Shown here piece after piece: positions 5,566 through 6,053 of a stretch of 6,053 bases of DNA (its first letter is position 1; each line of letters begins with the position of its first letter). This DNA comes from Candidatus Latescibacterota bacterium. Its GTDB lineage: Bacteria > Latescibacterota > MVCY01 > DTYK01. Position numbers and translations under genes: made by a program. Under the pieces are notes generated by a model. It saw only the letters and a list, made by a program, of their open reading frames with translations, ran no database searches and was not told where the DNA came from. The stretch lies in NCBI GenBank assembly GCA_012961925.1, contig DTYK01000234.1, positions 1 to 6,053 on the forward strand. Reading direction: 5' to 3'.

Positions 5566-6053
5566 ATGTCCGGAAATAAGGTCTTAGTTTGGGGCTCACT
5601 ACTCATAGGTTTTCTGTTCTTTATGGTGACTTCTCCAGAGGGCCGGCAACAAAGGTATGAAATCCAATTTGTTGATGTCACCTTGGAGGCAGGTATAGAT
5701 TTTGTACACACCTTTGGAGACCGCCACCTGACCAGCATTCTTGAGACTACCGGCTCTGGAGCGGCCTTTCTGGATTACGACAACGACGGCGACCTGGACA
5801 TATATCTTGTAAACGGTAGCTGGCTGGAAGGTATCAGTGATCCGGAAGAGCGCCAACTGGAGGAGAGCACCAATCGCCTCTATCGGAACAACGGGGACGG
5901 GACTTTCACAGACGTCACCGATGGGGCCGGGGTCGGGGATAGGGGATACGGGATGGGGGTGGCCATTGGTGATTATGACAATGACGGAGATATTGACATA
6001 TATGTGGCCAACGACAGGACGCCAAATTTCCTGTACAGAAACAATGGTGATGG
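5566..6053 (+). CDS. Exported CRTAC1-like FG-GAP (VCBS) repeat protein, 3' truncated by window edge
   Basis: 162 codons are visible before the window ends; the frame is open throughout. The N-terminus (MSGNKVLVWGSLLIGFLFFM, 1-20) is a signal peptide or signal anchor with no lipobox cysteine. The mature part starts at once with the classic CRTAC1-type blade: FVDVTLEAGIDFVHTFG (35-51), ETTGSGAAFLDYDNDGDLDI (60-79), then LYRNNGDGTFTDVTDGAGV (105-123), a second calcium loop DYDNDGDIDIYV (137-148) and the next LYRNNGDG (157 to the edge). The Asp/Asn residues of DxDxDGxxD are intact in both loops. Unlike the upstream gene it lacks TPRs. Full-length relatives usually end with an ASPIC/UnbV domain, which would lie outside this window. 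Sequence similarity to the upstream propeller and the 39-nt spacing suggest a paralogous partner in one operon. The function is unknown; secreted calcium-stabilised beta-propeller is the supportable description. Confidence 0.9.
   Translation, partial: MSGNKVLVWGSLLIGFLFFMVTSPEGRQQRYEIQFVDVTLEAGIDFVHTFGDRHLTSILETTGSGAAFLDYDNDGDLDIYLVNGSWLEGISDPEERQLEESTNRLYRNNGDGTFTDVTDGAGVGDRGYGMGVAIGDYDNDGDIDIYVANDRTPNFLYRNNGD

Overview
The window (about 50% GC by eye) looks like a chromosomal segment from a Gram-negative, non-enteric bacterium. A Desulfobacterota/'deltaproteobacterial' or similar lineage fits best. The reason is the left-hand cluster yggS-yggT-divIVA-DUF167: related clusters (with proC, or as the ylm genes next to sepF) are known from those groups and from Gram-positives. 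This is an inference from gene order; no taxonomic marker gene is present.

Left third (1-1683), all on the minus strand. One tight operon reads leftward: a YggS-type PLP-binding homeostasis protein, a small YggT membrane protein, a short DivIVA-domain coiled-coil protein, and the first 51 residues of a DUF167/YggU protein that runs off the window. Gaps between genes are 2, 19 and 16 nt, so they are probably co-transcribed and serve a housekeeping role around cell envelope, division and PLP homeostasis.

Middle (1684-1929). This is an AT-rich divergent intergenic region. It carries a good sigma70-like promoter facing right (TTGCCA-17-TATATT) and a weaker one facing left (TTGCAC-17-TATATT).

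Right two thirds (1930-6053), plus strand. There are two tandem genes for exported FG-GAP/VCBS beta-propeller proteins of the CRTAC1/ASPIC-UnbV type. The first has a signal peptide, about five TPRs, seven DxDxDG-type calcium loops, an ASPIC/UnbV domain and a long conserved C-terminal region. That C-terminal region is cut by one in-frame TAG at 4768-4770, and the same frame stays open for another 251 codons to 5526. The gene is therefore either freshly broken, split in two, misread by sequencing, or read through. The second gene (from 5566) starts behind a perfect Shine-Dalgarno and leaves the window after 162 codons.

The main points for follow-up are the in-frame amber codon, the TPR plus propeller plus ASPIC fusion, and the tandem arrangement of two related secreted propellers. 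I saw no RNA genes, CRISPR arrays, insertion sequences, attachment sites or convincing terminators.
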